From NCBI RefSeq assembly GCF_035934735.1, contig NZ_CP142396.1, forward strand, positions 2,232,001-2,296,000: a stretch of 64,000 nt of DNA, in the 5' to 3' direction. Source of the stretch: Sedimentibacter sp. MB31-C6 (GTDB taxonomy: Bacteria > Bacillota > Clostridia > Tissierellales > Sedimentibacteraceae). A program made the position numbers and the translations under genes. This document shows, in pieces, positions 1-10,626 of the stretch. The notes below the pieces were generated by a model. It saw only the letters and a program-made list of their open reading frames with translations, searched no databases and was not told where the DNA came from. Numbering within the stretch: the first letter of the stretch is position 1; every line of letters begins with the position of its first letter.

Positions 1-555
1 TTTTGGAGTTTTTTTCAAATAGGACTCTTTAGTATTGGTGGAGGGTATGCTGCTCTTCCTCTAATAGAACATCAAGTTATAGAAATTCATAATTGGCTTT
101 CTCTTCAAGAATTTGCCGATTTGCTTACTATTTCTCAAATGACTCCTGGACCAATTGCCATAAACTCTGCTACTTTTGTTGGTACTAAGGTTGCTGGATT
201 ACCTGGGGCTATAATAGCTACAATTGGATGTATTACACCATCTTGTATAATTGTGTTAACATTAGCTTACTTTTATTTTAAATATAAAAATTTATCTTCA
301 ATACAAGGAATTTTAAAAGGATTAAGACCAGCTGTAGTATCATTAATAGCATCAGCAGGTTTGTCAATACTTCTTTTAGCTGTTTTTAAAACAGAAGATG
401 TATCAATAATGAATATGGAGGTAGAAGACATTAATTTTATTTCAGTTATTTTAGTAGTAATAGGAGTTTTTGTTTTAAGAAAATACAAGACAGATCCTAT
501 AAAAGTAATGATTACTACTGGTGTGATAGGAATATTTGTTTATGGAATTATATAA
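1..555 (+). CDS. Chromate transporter family membrane protein (5' end outside window)
   Basis: The reading frame is open from the first base, so the start lies upstream of the window. The 184 residues present are strongly hydrophobic with several membrane segments. They carry the family hallmarks: a glycine-rich FSIGGGYAALP segment near the start and the MTPGP motif around residue 47. Short-form ChrA proteins are about 190 residues and usually occur as adjacent pairs, so a second half-gene probably lies just upstream. The family exports chromate or related anions, but the true substrate here is unknown. dnaE follows 24 bases later. Confidence 0.85.
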   Translation, partial: FWSFFQIGLFSIGGGYAALPLIEHQVIEIHNWLSLQEFADLLTISQMTPGPIAINSATFVGTKVAGLPGAIIATIGCITPSCIIVLTLAYFYFKYKNLSSIQGILKGLRPAVVSLIASAGLSILLLAVFKTEDVSIMNMEVEDINFISVILVVIGVFVLRKYKTDPIKVMITTGVIGIFVYGII

Positions 556-579
556 AACTAGAAAAAGAGGAGAGAAATT

Positions 580-3500
580 ATGTCAAACAAATTTACACAT
601 TTACACGTACATACTGAATTTAGTCTCCTTGATGGTGCTTGCAGAATAAAGGAGCTTGTAAAAAAAGCTAAAGAACTAAATATGGATTCCATAGCTATTA
701 CAGATCATGGAGTAATGTATGGAGTAGTTGAATTTTTTAAAGCAGCAAAAAAAGAAAACATAAAACCTATATTAGGGTTTGAAGCATATATATCTCCGCG
801 AAATATGTCTAATAAGGACCCTCAAAAGGATAAAAATCAGTATCATCTCGTTTTACTTGCAGAAAATTACGAAGGTTATAAAAACCTATTAAAGATTTGT
901 TCAGCAGGTTTTGTTGATGGATATTATTATAAACCAAGAATAGATAAAGAAATATTAAAACGATACAGTAAGGGTATAATAGCATTAAGTGCATGTCTTG
1001 CAGGAGAAGTTCAAAGTTCATTACTTAATAATAATTATGAAGAAGCTTTAAAAACAGCTTTAATATATAAAGACATATTTGGAGAAAATAATTATTTCTT
1101 AGAATTGCAAAATCATGGTATGGAAGAGCAGGCAGAAGTAAATAAGGCACTAATAAAAATAAGTCAAGAAACAGGTATACCTCTCGTTGCAACTAATGAT
1201 GTACATTATATTAATAAAGAAGATGCATATTTTCATGATGTATTGCTTTGTATTCAAATGCAAAATACTATAAATGATGAAGATAGAATGAAATTTCCAT
1301 CTGATGAGTTTTATTTAAAATCTTACGATGAGATGGCTTTGCTTTTTCCAGAAGAAGCATTAGAAAATACTACTAAAATTGCAGAGCGATGTAATGTTGA
1401 ATTGGATTTTGATACAGTACATTTACCAGAATTTAAAATACCAGATAAGTATACTAAGAGTGAATATTTTAGAGGAATATGTGAAAAGGGTTTAAAAGAA
1501 AGATATAAAGATATTACAGAAGAAATTAAATCAAGACTTAATTATGAAATTGGTATAATTGAGCAAATGGGTTATGTTGATTATTTTTTGATTGTATGGG
1601 ATTTTATTAAATATGCAAAAGATAATAAAATAATGGTTGGTCCAGGAAGAGGGTCCGCCGCTGGAAGTTTAGTTGCATATTCAATGAAAATCACTAATAT
1701 AGACCCATTAAAGTACAGTTTAATTTTCGAAAGATTCTTAAATCCTGAAAGAGTTAGTATGCCTGATATAGACGTAGATTTTTGCTATGAACGTCGTGAA
1801 GAAGTCATTGATTACGTTAGACATAAATATGGAGATGAAAGAGTTGCACAAATAATAACCTTTGGTACCATGGCTGCAAGAGGTTCTATTAGAGACGTTG
1901 GCAGAGCATTAGACTTTTCATATGGTGAAGTAGACTTTATTGCAAAGAAAATTCCAATGAATATTGGAATGACAATTTCCACTGCATTAGAAGTAAACAA
2001 GGAACTTAAAGATTTATATGATGGTGATAATAAAGTAAAAACTCTTATAGATTTAGCATTAAAAGTGGAAGGGTTACCTAGACATGCATCAACTCACGCA
2101 GCAGGTGTTCTTATATCAAAAGAAGACGTAACAGAGTATGTCCCTCTTTCACGAAATAAAGACATTATAACAACTCAATTTAATATGATTGAATTAGAAG
2201 AATTAGGACTTCTAAAAATGGACTTTTTAGGTCTTAGAACATTAACAGTTATAAGAGATGCCATAGATTTAGTTGAAACAAATCACAAAATTAAAGTTGA
2301 CTTTAGTAACTGTCAGTATAATGATTCAAAAATATACAAACTTTTTGCTGATGCAGACACTCTTGGTATATTTCAGTTTGAAAGTACAGGAATGAGAGCA
2401 TTTCTTAAGGAATTGAAACCTACCGAGTTTGAAAACTTAGCAGCAGCAAATGCGTTATACAGACCAGGTCCTATGGGACAAATTCCTACATATATAAAGA
2501 ATAGGTTAAATCCAGACGAAGTTTCATACCTTCATCCAAAATTAGAGCCCATATTAAATGTTACCTACAGTTGCATGGTATATCAAGAGCAGGTAATGCA
2601 GATTGTTAGGGATATTGGTGGTTTTACAATGGGTCGTTCTGATTTATTAAGACGTGCTATGGGTAAGAAAAAAATGAATGTAATGCTTGAAGAAAGAAAG
2701 AATTTCATTTATGGCAAGGATAAAGAAAATGGAGAAATAGAAATTAAAGGTGCTATAAGGAATGGAGTTGATGAGAAAACTGCCAACGAGATATATGATT
2801 TAATGATTGAGTTTGCCAAATATGCATTTCCTAAAGCACATTCTGTTGCATATGCAGCTTTAGCTTATGAAACAGCATACCTTAAATACTATTATCCTGT
2901 GGAATTTATGGCTGCTCTTATTTCCAGTATCATGGGTAGTTCCAGTACTGTATCCCTATACATTAGAGAATGTCAAAGACTTGGAATAGAAATTTTACCT
3001 CCTGACGTAAATGAAAGTAGAGATAAATTTACTGTTGTAAACGGTAAAATTCGATTTGGCCTTGCTGCAGTAAAAAACGTAGGAACAAATGTAATTAATG
3101 ACATAATAAGAGCTCGAGAAACAAAAGGAAAATTCACAAGTTTTATAGATTTTTGCCAAAAAGTTGATTCTAGTGTTTTAAATAAGAGGCAAATAGAATC
3201 CTTAATAAAATGCGGTGCCTTTGACTTCTTAAAAGTTCATAGATCTCAGCTTATGGCTATATTTGAAAAGACAATAGATGGAGTTGTTAATCAAAAGAAA
3301 AGAAATGTAGCAGGACAATTTTCATTATTTGATGATATAGCAAGTGGTATGAATATAACATTAGATGAAGAAATGCCAAAATTACCTGAATACAATGAAA
3401 AAACTATATTGGCAATGGAAAAGGAAATGTTAGGAGTTTATATAAGCGGACATCCACTTTCCCAGTATGAAAAAAAACTTGAGAAAAAAGTAACTACAAA

Positions 3501-4065
3501 TTCCAGTTTAATTGCTGAACTAAAAGATTCAACAGATGAAAGTAATTTGCAAAAAGATTGGAGTAAAGTAATAATTGGCGGAATAATTATTAGAAAACAA
3601 AACAAAATAACTAAAAATAACAATATGATGGCATTTGTGACTTTAGAAGACTTATACGGGACAGTTGAAGTTATAATTTTTCCTAAAATTTACGAAAAAT
3701 ATAAAGAATTAATATATGAAGATAGCATTGTTATAATGGAGGGATCATTAAATATTGCTGAGGAAGATGTACCGAAACTAATTTGTAATAAAATATTTCA
3801 ACTGAACAATAATACTACGAGTGAGTCGAGCAAAAAGTTATATTTAAAAGTAAAAGATAAATCTCACTTTAGAAATGTAAAAAAGAAGTTATATTATAAT
3901 TTTCAGCAGTGTAGCGGAAACGATTGTGTTGTAATATATAATGAAAAAGATAAAACAAATATGGTTTTACCAGAAAGTAATTGGGTAAATATAGAAGATA
4001 AAGAATTTATTAATAAATTAAAGGTATTATTAGGAGAAGATAATATAGCAATAAAAGGAGAGTGA
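580..4065 (+). CDS. dnaE: DNA polymerase III subunit alpha, DnaE type
   Basis: This is a replicative DNA polymerase alpha subunit of 1161 residues, the normal length for DnaE. The N-terminus is a PHP domain with the [13 protein letters not shown] metal-site signature. The family-C polymerase core contains PDIDVDF at about residues 395-401, which carries catalytic aspartates. A helix-hairpin-helix region follows, then a C-terminal OB-fold around residues 1000-1070. The ATG at 580 has a good GAGGAGAG ribosome site. pfkA begins one base after the stop, so the two genes are almost certainly co-transcribed. The dnaE-pfkA-pyk order is common in Firmicutes. Confidence 0.97.
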   Translation: MSNKFTHLHVHTEFSLLDGACRIKELVKKAKELNMDSIAITDHGVMYGVVEFFKAAKKENIKPILGFEAYISPRNMSNKDPQKDKNQYHLVLLAENYEGYKNLLKICSAGFVDGYYYKPRIDKEILKRYSKGIIALSACLAGEVQSSLLNNNYEEALKTALIYKDIFGENNYFLELQNHGMEEQAEVNKALIKISQETGIPLVATNDVHYINKEDAYFHDVLLCIQMQNTINDEDRMKFPSDEFYLKSYDEMALLFPEEALENTTKIAERCNVELDFDTVHLPEFKIPDKYTKSEYFRGICEKGLKERYKDITEEIKSRLNYEIGIIEQMGYVDYFLIVWDFIKYAKDNKIMVGPGRGSAAGSLVAYSMKITNIDPLKYSLIFERFLNPERVSMPDIDVDFCYERREEVIDYVRHKYGDERVAQIITFGTMAARGSIRDVGRALDFSYGEVDFIAKKIPMNIGMTISTALEVNKELKDLYDGDNKVKTLIDLALKVEGLPRHASTHAAGVLISKEDVTEYVPLSRNKDIITTQFNMIELEELGLLKMDFLGLRTLTVIRDAIDLVETNHKIKVDFSNCQYNDSKIYKLFADADTLGIFQFESTGMRAFLKELKPTEFENLAAANALYRPGPMGQIPTYIKNRLNPDEVSYLHPKLEPILNVTYSCMVYQEQVMQIVRDIGGFTMGRSDLLRRAMGKKKMNVMLEERKNFIYGKDKENGEIEIKGAIRNGVDEKTANEIYDLMIEFAKYAFPKAHSVAYAALAYETAYLKYYYPVEFMAALISSIMGSSSTVSLYIRECQRLGIEILPPDVNESRDKFTVVNGKIRFGLAAVKNVGTNVINDIIRARETKGKFTSFIDFCQKVDSSVLNKRQIESLIKCGAFDFLKVHRSQLMAIFEKTIDGVVNQKKRNVAGQFSLFDDIASGMNITLDEEMPKLPEYNEKTILAMEKEMLGVYISGHPLSQYEKKLEKKVTTNSSLIAELKDSTDESNLQKDWSKVIIGGIIIRKQNKITKNNNMMAFVTLEDLYGTVEVIIFPKIYEKYKELIYEDSIVIMEGSLNIAEEDVPKLICNKIFQLNNNTTSESSKKLYLKVKDKSHFRNVKKKLYYNFQQCSGNDCVVIYNEKDKTNMVLPESNWVNIEDKEFINKLKVLLGEDNIAIKGE

Positions 4066-4066
4066 T

Positions 4067-5029
4067 ATGTTGAAAAAGTTAGGAGTATTAACAAGTGGTG
4101 GAGACGCACCTGGTATGAATGCAGCAATTAGGTCAGTCGTAAGATATGGAATATATAATAATATTAATGTAATAGGTATAAAAAATGGATATAAAGGATT
4201 AATAGATAACGAAAGCATTGAAATGAATTTATCTTCAGTTGCTGATATAATACATAGAGGTGGAACCATATTAGGAAGTGCCAGAAGTAAAGAGTTTCAG
4301 GAAGAAGAAGGGCTGAAAAAAGCATTAAATAATATAAAATATTTAGGAATTGATGGTATGGTAGTTATAGGAGGAGATGGTACATTCCGAGGGGCTCAAC
4401 AGCTATGTGAATCAGGTATACCAACAATAGGCATACCTGGTACAATTGATAATGATTTGCCTTACACTCAATATACACTTGGTTTTTTTACGGCTTTAAC
4501 AACAGTTTTAGAATCGGTTGAAAAAATTAGAGATACATCATCATCACATGGCAGAACAAATGTAATACAGGTTATGGGTAGAAACTGTGGAGATATAGCA
4601 CTTTATGCAGGACTTGCTGGTGGTGCAGAGATGGTTATTTTACCAGAGGTACCCTATAACATAGATGAAGTTTGTGATAAAATTATGCAAGGACGTGCAA
4701 GAGGTAAAAAACATAGCATAATTATATTGGCAGAAGGAGCAGGTGAAGCGAAGGATATAAGTGAAAAAATTAGAGAAAAAACAGGTGTTGGTACTAGATA
4801 TTCTGTTTTAGGTTATACACAAAGAGGAGGTACTCCATCTGCATTTGATAGATTATTAGGTAGTCAAATGGGAGCAAGAGCAGTTGAGTTGTTAAAAAAC
4901 TCAGCAGAAAACAAATTATTGGGAATCAGAGGAAATGAAATATTTGATATGGATATAGAAGAAGCCTTATCAAAGGAAAAAGAATTTGATTTATCAACTT
5001 ACGAACTTACAAAAATATTATCAATATAA
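4067..5029 (+). CDS. pfkA: ATP-dependent 6-phosphofructokinase
   Basis: This glycolytic kinase phosphorylates fructose 6-phosphate. At 320 residues it has the classic bacterial PfkA length. Visible motifs are [14 protein letters not shown] (nucleotide loop), GGDGTFRGA (glycine pattern of ATP-type enzymes), PGTIDNDL with the catalytic aspartate, and MGRNCGD. The start ATG is preceded by AAAGGAGA and follows the dnaE stop by one base. pyk follows after a short gap that holds a dispersed repeat. Confidence 0.97.
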   Translation: MLKKLGVLTSGGDAPGMNAAIRSVVRYGIYNNINVIGIKNGYKGLIDNESIEMNLSSVADIIHRGGTILGSARSKEFQEEEGLKKALNNIKYLGIDGMVVIGGDGTFRGAQQLCESGIPTIGIPGTIDNDLPYTQYTLGFFTALTTVLESVEKIRDTSSSHGRTNVIQVMGRNCGDIALYAGLAGGAEMVILPEVPYNIDEVCDKIMQGRARGKKHSIIILAEGAGEAKDISEKIREKTGVGTRYSVLGYTQRGGTPSAFDRLLGSQMGARAVELLKNSAENKLLGIRGNEIFDMDIEEALSKEKEFDLSTYELTKILSI

Positions 5030-5060
5030 CCACAATGCATACAGCATTACAATAAACAAC

Positions 5061-5100
5061 GTAGGGGACGCATTGCATGCGTCCCGCAGTCGGACGACTG
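5061..5100 (+). repeat. Dispersed two-hairpin repeat, partial copy
   Basis: GTAGGGGACGCATTGCATGC and the following GTCCCG form the first hairpin of the dispersed family. The second hairpin is replaced by an unrelated small one (AGTCGGACGACT). It lies between pfkA and pyk. Confidence 0.85.
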
Positions 5101-5134
5101 TCAATCACCCAAACATTAAAAAGAGGAGGTAATT

Positions 5135-6892
5135 ATGCGAAAAACGAAAATAGTCTGTACCATCGGACCTTCATCCCAAGATGAAGAAATATTTAAAAAA
5201 CTTGTGATAAATGGGCTAAATGTGGCAAGACTGAATTTTTCTCATGGGAATCATGAAGAACATAAAAAACGGATAGATACAATTAAAAAAGTAAGAAAAG
5301 AACTTAATTCTTCAACAGCAATTATGTTAGATACAAAAGGTCCTGAAATAAGAACAAGAGATTTTGAAAATGGCGAAGCTGAGCTTATAGAAGGACAGGA
5401 GTTTATATTAACATCTAGAGATATTATAGGTAATTCTAAAATATCAAGTGTAACTTATACAGAATTTGCTTTAGACGTAAAAAATGGTGACAATGTATTA
5501 ATAGATGATGGGCTCATAAGTTTAGAAGTTATAGAAAAATTGAATGATACTGATTTAAGATGTATTGTTAAAAACGGAGGTACAATTAAAAACAAAAAAG
5601 GTGTAAATGTCCCTAATGTAAAAATAAATCTTCCAGCATTAACTGATAGAGATATTAGTGATATTAAATTTGGCATAAAGCAGGATATTGATTTTATTGC
5701 AGCTTCATTTATAAGAAAAGCAGATGATGTTATGTCAATCAGAAGGATTTTAGAAGAAAATGACGCTGACGATATAATGATTATTTCTAAAATAGAAAAT
5801 CGAGAAGGCGTAGAGAATATTGATGAAATCATTGAGGTTTCAGATGGTATTATGGTTGCAAGGGGAGATTTAGGAGTTGAAATACCTGCAGAAGAAGTAC
5901 CATTAGTACAAAAAAGTTTAATAAGAAAATGTAACAATGCTGGTAAGCCAGTAATAACTGCAACACAAATGCTGGATTCAATGATAAGAAATCCAAGGCC
6001 AACGAGAGCAGAAGTATCAGATGTTGCAACAGCTATTTTTGAAGGCTCAGATGCCATAATGCTATCAGGTGAAACTGCATCTGGCAGTTATCCAGAAGAT
6101 GCTGTTAAAACTATGGATAGAATAGCTAAAATGATAGAAAATTCACTTGATTATGAAGAAATTCTAAAGAATAGACAATTGGGACGTGATAATGCTATTA
6201 CAGATGCAATTAGTTACTCGACATGCCGTACTTGTCTTGACTTAAAAGCTTCAGCTATTATAACAGCCACTTCATCAGGCTATACAGCTGCATCTGTATC
6301 GAAATTCAGACCAATTGCACCGATAATAGCAGCAACAGAAGTAGAACATGTTATGCGCAAAATGTCAATTTACTGGGGCGTATACCCAATGAAAATAAGC
6401 AGAATGCAATCAACTGATGAAATAATAGAAAAATCAGTAGATAGAGCATTGAAAATGGGATATATTGAAAATGGAGATTTAATAATACTTACCGCAGGAG
6501 TGCCTGTAGGAATTTCAGGTAGTACTAATCTTCTGAAAGTTCATATAGTTAGTGAGCTTTTGTATAAGAAAATAGGAGTAGGTAAGGAAACTGTAATTGG
6601 TAGGGCAAGAGTAGCAAAAAATGCAGTAGAATTAAGAGATAAGTTTGATGATGGAGATATAATTGTAATGCCTGCTACTGACCATGATATAGTTGAATAT
6701 ATGGAAACAGCTTCAGCGATAATTGTTGAAGAAGGAGGATTAACCTCCCATGCAATTATAGCAGGATTGAACTTAGGATTGGAAGTAATTGTTGGTGCAG
6801 AGCATTGCACAAGTGTAATAAAAGATGGAGAAATTTTAACTGTAAATGGAAAACAAGGTGTAGTTTACAGAGGAGAAGCTAAAATAATATAA
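5135..6892 (+). CDS. pyk: Pyruvate kinase with C-terminal PEP-utiliser domain
   Basis: The enzyme converts PEP and ADP to pyruvate and ATP. The catalytic core starts with the KIVCTIGPSS motif and contains the MVARGDLGVEIP signature near residue 245. At 585 residues it is longer than the 470-480 of the short form. The extra C-terminal part (about 480-585) resembles the phosphohistidine domain of PEP synthase/PPDK and has the GGLTSHAIIAG motif with its histidine. This extended form is known from Bacillus and clostridia. The ATG at 5135 follows AAGAGGAGG. Two hairpins downstream suggest the operon ends here. Confidence 0.96.
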   Translation: MRKTKIVCTIGPSSQDEEIFKKLVINGLNVARLNFSHGNHEEHKKRIDTIKKVRKELNSSTAIMLDTKGPEIRTRDFENGEAELIEGQEFILTSRDIIGNSKISSVTYTEFALDVKNGDNVLIDDGLISLEVIEKLNDTDLRCIVKNGGTIKNKKGVNVPNVKINLPALTDRDISDIKFGIKQDIDFIAASFIRKADDVMSIRRILEENDADDIMIISKIENREGVENIDEIIEVSDGIMVARGDLGVEIPAEEVPLVQKSLIRKCNNAGKPVITATQMLDSMIRNPRPTRAEVSDVATAIFEGSDAIMLSGETASGSYPEDAVKTMDRIAKMIENSLDYEEILKNRQLGRDNAITDAISYSTCRTCLDLKASAIITATSSGYTAASVSKFRPIAPIIAATEVEHVMRKMSIYWGVYPMKISRMQSTDEIIEKSVDRALKMGYIENGDLIILTAGVPVGISGSTNLLKVHIVSELLYKKIGVGKETVIGRARVAKNAVELRDKFDDGDIIVMPATDHDIVEYMETASAIIVEEGGLTSHAIIAGLNLGLEVIVGAEHCTSVIKDGEILTVNGKQGVVYRGEAKII

Positions 6893-6896
6893 AATA

Positions 6897-6935
6897 GAAT
6901 TTACATTGGTGATTATTTAAGGACAATGTAAATTC
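6897..6935. other. 12-bp perfect inverted repeat after pyk
   Basis: GAATTTACATTG and its exact reverse complement are separated by 15 bases, five bases after the pyk stop. There is no T-tract, so it is more likely an mRNA 3'-end stabiliser or operator than a terminator. Confidence 0.5.
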
Positions 6936-6957
6936 ATCATGTAATATGAATGAAGAA

Positions 6958-6997
6958 AAGAATCTCGTATTGAAATAAAGAGATTCTTTGTCTTTGC
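6958..6997 (+). terminator. Rho-independent terminator after pyk
   Basis: AAGAATCTC pairs with GAGATTCTT across a 13-base loop and is followed by a T-rich stretch. It sits before the AI-2E-family gene. Confidence 0.65.
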
Positions 6998-7042
6998 TTT
7001 CAGTATTTATGAGTATAACAGTATTTAAAAGGGGTGAACAAC

Positions 7043-8173
7043 GTGGAAAAGTGCAAAAGTATACTTAAGGTATCAATACCTATTTTATTGATATTATTTT
7101 TAATATTGCTAATTGTTTTTAGTCCTGATACATTCAGGTGGATAACAGTATCATTTAAACCTGTAATATATGCATTAATACTTGCTTATTTATTAGATTC
7201 GGCAGTAAAGTTTTTTGTTAATAAATTGAAAATACGCCGAGTACAGGGTATATTTTTAGCTTGTCTTTTATTATTAGGATTGATTGTTTTTTTAATTTAT
7301 ATTATTGTACCAAAAATAGTTGAAAACATTAATGCAATAGCATCTTTCTTTATTAGTGGAAATATTGACATCATCCAAATTGTAACAGACATAAGCGACA
7401 AAATAGACAATGGGTATGTTCAGTACGTTGCAGACAGTATTTTACATGCAAGTGAATCTATGCAGGATATAATTAATTCAATTTTGATAAAGCTATCAAA
7501 TACATTAATGCAATTAGTTACAAATATAGGCTCAAGTACTCTTACAATAGTAACAAGTTTTATAATAAATATATATATGTTAATAGAAAAAGAAGATATA
7601 CTTGCTAGGGGAAAAAGGCTTATTTTTGCATATTTTGACGATACTAAAGCAAATAAAATTTTACATGTATTTAGTGAAGCTAATTTAATATTTAAAAGCT
7701 TTCTAAACGGTAAAATCCTTGATTCATTTATTGTTGGAATTATATGTGCAATAGCATTTAGCATTTTTAAGGTACCCTACGCACCTTTATTGGGAACAGT
7801 AATAGGCGCATTTAATATGATTCCGTACTTTGGACCTATTATAGGGTCAGTACCTGTTATAGTAGTAGCGTTTTTCGTGGATCCAACTAAAGCATTAACA
7901 GCTTTAATAATAATTATAGTAATACAACAAATAGATGCAAATTTTCTTGATCCGAAAATAGTAGGGAAGAATGTTGGAGTAAGTCCATTTTGGATTATTA
8001 CGGCAGTAACAGTAGGAGGTAATTTATTTGGTGTACCAGGCATGTTGTTTTCAGTTCCACTAACAGTTTTATTCAAAACTGTTGTCGAAGAATCAATAAA
8101 CATGCGTTTAGTTGAAAAAGGTATAAGCGAATACGAAAAAGACAAACTAAAAACTCCAAAAACAAAAAAATAG
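7043..8173 (+). CDS. AI-2E family (PerM/YtvI-like) membrane permease
   Basis: This integral membrane protein of about 376 residues has two N-terminal membrane helices, a soluble central stretch and a dense C-terminal set of helices. The conserved segment NMIPYFGPIIGSVPV and the later LDPKIVGKNVGVSPFW are typical of the AI-2E transporter family. Members include quorum-signal exporters, Na+/H+ antiporters and sporulation permeases, so the cargo cannot be named. The GTG at 7034 overlaps its own Shine-Dalgarno sequence (AAGGGGTG). The in-frame GTG at 7043 is better spaced and is used here. The basic C-terminal tail is lysine/threonine-rich. Confidence 0.88.
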   Translation: MEKCKSILKVSIPILLILFLILLIVFSPDTFRWITVSFKPVIYALILAYLLDSAVKFFVNKLKIRRVQGIFLACLLLLGLIVFLIYIIVPKIVENINAIASFFISGNIDIIQIVTDISDKIDNGYVQYVADSILHASESMQDIINSILIKLSNTLMQLVTNIGSSTLTIVTSFIINIYMLIEKEDILARGKRLIFAYFDDTKANKILHVFSEANLIFKSFLNGKILDSFIVGIICAIAFSIFKVPYAPLLGTVIGAFNMIPYFGPIIGSVPVIVVAFFVDPTKALTALIIIIVIQQIDANFLDPKIVGKNVGVSPFWIITAVTVGGNLFGVPGMLFSVPLTVLFKTVVEESINMRLVEKGISEYEKDKLKTPKTKK

Positions 8174-8201
8174 GATACATCACATGTCTTAAATAATCAA
8201 C

Positions 8202-8392
8202 GTAGGGGACGTATTGCATACGTCCAGCGGTATGCATAAAATGCATACCCTACATTGGTAATGAAATCTAACAAGATTCGAATGTGAATTAGGACACAAA
8301 ACGTAGGGGACGCATTGCATACGTCCCGCGGTTTGCATACAATGCAAACCCTACATTAGATTCAATGTAAACGTAGGAGACGGTCCCGCGGT
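8202..8392 (+). repeat. Three tandem copies of the 52-bp two-hairpin repeat
   Basis: Complete copies lie at 8202-8253 and 8303-8354, each running GTAGGG...CCCTAC with two internal hairpins. A decayed copy starts at 8373. The first copy has compensating changes in hairpin 1 (GACGTATTG/CATACGTC), which preserves pairing. The spacer contains GATTCGAATGTGAATTAGGA, which recurs near the copies at 44.4 kb, so the mobile or duplicated unit is larger than the core. The rest of the 8174-8647 gap holds a terminator and the aco promoter. Confidence 0.9.
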
Positions 8393-8424
8393 TTAAAACA
8401 TACAATGAAAACTTAATAAAATTC

Positions 8425-8467
8425 AAATGCTCAAATATTGAACACTGTGAAATATTTGAGCATTTTT
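8425..8467 (+). terminator. Strong hairpin isolating the aco operon
   Basis: A 15-bp perfect stem (AAATGCTCAAATATT with its complement) has an 11-base loop and ends in TTTTT. It separates the permease gene from the acetoin operon and could work in both directions. Confidence 0.75.
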
Positions 8468-8586
8468 AGTGTTTAAATTATTAACATCACTATATTAGTA
8501 ATATGTTAGTGAAAATGTTTAAAATACCTAATATTGAGGATAAGCCTATGGACATACAATGCTGATTGAAGTATGTTTTATGAAAA

Positions 8587-8603
8587 TTGGCATAAAAGTT
8601 GCT
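8587..8603 (+). promoter_or_regulatory. Sigma-54 (-24/-12) promoter of the aco operon
   Basis: TTGGCATAAAAGTTGCT matches the sigma-54 consensus. GG (8589-8590) and GC (8601-8602) are separated by exactly 10 bases. Transcription should begin near 8613. This rules out the ATG at 8615 as a useful start and favours TTG at 8648 for acoA. An AcoR-type activator gene lies downstream of the operon. Confidence 0.9.
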
Positions 8604-8647
8604 ACTAGTTTAGTATGATGAAAAATATCAGAAAGGTGGTATATAAA

Positions 8648-9640
8648 TTGAAAAAGCAAGAATATTCAAAAGAAATGATTCTTGAATTTTATGAAACCAT
8701 GGTAAAAATCAGGAATTTTGAAGTGAAGTTAACTGAATATTTTACAAAAGGTATGTTGTATGGTAACATTCATACTTCCATAGGACAAGAAGCTGTAGCT
8801 GCTGGAGCAAATAAGGCGTTAGAAAAAACTGACTTTATCACTACTACACATAGGGGACATGGTCAGTTAATTGCAAAAGGTGCAGATACTAAAATTATGA
8901 TGGCTGAATTGTTTGGTAAGAAAACAGGATATTGTGGCGGAAAAGGTGGCTCAATGCATGTTGCTGATGTTTCGTTAGGTATTTTGGGATCTAATGGTAT
9001 AGTTGGTGCAGGTATTCCTATAGCTGCAGGCTCGGCTTTAGCATCAAAAATAAGAGGTACAAAAGAAGTAACAGTTGCAATTTTTGGTGACGCAGCATCA
9101 AATCAAGGTGTATTTCATGAATCAGTAAATATGGCTGCAGCATGGAAACTTCCAGCTGTATTTCTTATTGAAAATAATAATTATGGTGTATCAGTTAATA
9201 TTCATAATGTAACAAATACTGAAACTTTGGCAGTTCGTGCAAAGGCTTATGATATACCAGGAGAAACTGTAGATGGAAATGATCCAATAGCAGTTTATGA
9301 AGCAGTAAAAAAAGCTGTTGAATATGCTCGTGAAGGTAATGGCCCATCAATTGTTGAATGTATGACTTATCGTATGAGAGGACACTATGAAGGAGATCCT
9401 GCTGCATATCGTTCAAAAGAAGTAACTGAAGAATGGGCAAAAAAAGACCCAATTGATAATTTCAAAAAATATTTATTAAGTAAAGGCATAGATGAAAAAG
9501 AAATTATTTCAATAGACGAAGAAATGGAAAAAGAAATAGAAGAAGCAATAAAATTTGCATTAGATTCTCCATTACCAGATCCAAGTGAAGTTACTACTGA
9601 TGTTTATTCTAGTGATAATGAGAGGTGTGTTTTAAGATGA
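8648..9640 (+). CDS. acoA: Acetoin dehydrogenase E1 alpha (TPP-dependent)
   Basis: This is the alpha chain of the thiamine-diphosphate E1 of a 2-oxoacid/acetoin dehydrogenase complex. It would cleave acetoin to acetaldehyde and acetyl-lipoyl-E2. The TPP signature runs from GDAASNQG (about residue 147) to ENNNYGVS, and the phosphorylation-loop-type motif MRGHYEGDP is present. The start TTG at 8648 has AGGTGG eight bases upstream, whereas an in-frame ATG at 8615 would lie at the predicted sigma-54 transcription start. The resulting 330 residues fit the family. The stop overlaps the acoB start (ATGA). Pyruvate or branched-chain specificity cannot be excluded by sequence alone, but the AcoR neighbour favours acetoin. 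Confidence 0.92.
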   Translation: MKKQEYSKEMILEFYETMVKIRNFEVKLTEYFTKGMLYGNIHTSIGQEAVAAGANKALEKTDFITTTHRGHGQLIAKGADTKIMMAELFGKKTGYCGGKGGSMHVADVSLGILGSNGIVGAGIPIAAGSALASKIRGTKEVTVAIFGDAASNQGVFHESVNMAAAWKLPAVFLIENNNYGVSVNIHNVTNTETLAVRAKAYDIPGETVDGNDPIAVYEAVKKAVEYAREGNGPSIVECMTYRMRGHYEGDPAAYRSKEVTEEWAKKDPIDNFKKYLLSKGIDEKEIISIDEEMEKEIEEAIKFALDSPLPDPSEVTTDVYSSDNERCVLR

Positions 9641-10614
9641 AAAAATTATCTATTAGTAAAGCTATAAAAGAAGGTCTTCATGAAGAAATGTTAAGAGACG
9701 AAAATGTTATTGTTCTTGGTGAAGATGTTGCAAAAATGGGAAATGTATTTGCTATAACAGAAGGTTTTCTTGAAGAGTTTGGACCAAATAGAGTAATTGA
9801 TACTCCAATAAGTGAATCAGGATTTTTAGGAATGTCTGTTGGAGCTGCAATGCGAGGAATTCGTCCTGTTGCTGAATTAATGTATGTTGATTTTATAGGT
9901 GTATCATATGATCCGATTATGAACCAAGCAGCAAAGATGAGATATATGACTGGAGGTCAGGTGCATGTACCTATGGTTCTTCGTGCTCCATTAGGTTCAG
10001 GAAGAAGAAATGCTGGACAGCATTCACAATGTTTAGAAACATTATTTACAAATGTACCAGGATTAAAAGTAGTTTGTCCTTCTACAGCAAGAGATGCAAA
10101 GGGTTTAATAAAAGCAGCAATAAGAGATGATGACCCAGTAGTATTTCTTGAACATAGACTTATTTATGCTAAGAAAGAGGAAATTCCAGAAGAAGAATAT
10201 ATAATTCCGTTAGGAAAGGCTGATATTAAACGTGAAGGCAACGATGTTACTATAATTACTTGGTCACGTCAGGTATACTTTGCTTTAGATGCAGCAGAAG
10301 AACTTGCAAAAGAAGGTATAGATGTAGAAGTGTTGGACCTTCGCTCACTAGTTCCATTAGATTGGGAAGCTATTAAAGAATCGATATGCAAGACACACAA
10401 TGTTGTAATAGTACACGAAGGTGTAAAAAGAAGTGGATACGGCGGTGAACTTTCAGCACAAATTACAGAAGAACTATTTGATGAACTTGATTCACAAGTT
10501 GAACGTGTAGCAGCTTTGAATGTAGTACCACCATTTGCTCCTACATTAGAAGATGCATTCTTCCCACATGCAGAAGACATTGTTAAAGCAGTTAAGAAAG
10601 TATTAAATAAATAG
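9637..10614 (+). CDS. acoB: Acetoin dehydrogenase E1 beta
   Basis: This is the beta chain of the E1 heterotetramer, 325 residues. It has the transketolase-like pyrimidine-binding domain first (ILGEDVAKMGN, DTPISESGFLGMSVGAAMRG) and the C-terminal transketolase domain later (VEVLDLRSLVPLDWEAI). The ATG at 9637 overlaps the acoA stop and is served by GAGAGGTG about nine bases upstream. An in-frame GTG at 9625 lies inside that ribosome site and is rejected. acoC starts 12 bases after the stop. Confidence 0.93.
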   Translation: MKKLSISKAIKEGLHEEMLRDENVIVLGEDVAKMGNVFAITEGFLEEFGPNRVIDTPISESGFLGMSVGAAMRGIRPVAELMYVDFIGVSYDPIMNQAAKMRYMTGGQVHVPMVLRAPLGSGRRNAGQHSQCLETLFTNVPGLKVVCPSTARDAKGLIKAAIRDDDPVVFLEHRLIYAKKEEIPEEEYIIPLGKADIKREGNDVTIITWSRQVYFALDAAEELAKEGIDVEVLDLRSLVPLDWEAIKESICKTHNVVIVHEGVKRSGYGGELSAQITEELFDELDSQVERVAALNVVPPFAPTLEDAFFPHAEDIVKAVKKVLNK

Positions 10615-10626
10615 GAGGGGATAAGA

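Noticed and set aside
5455-6057. 200-codon open frame on the minus strand inside pyk
   Set aside because: Shadow of the strong plus-strand coding pattern. No ribosome site or family resemblance was seen.
8202-8392. CRISPR-like array
   Set aside because: Repeats are palindromic throughout, spacing is irregular (101 then 70 bases), spacers are partly conserved between loci and no cas gene is present.
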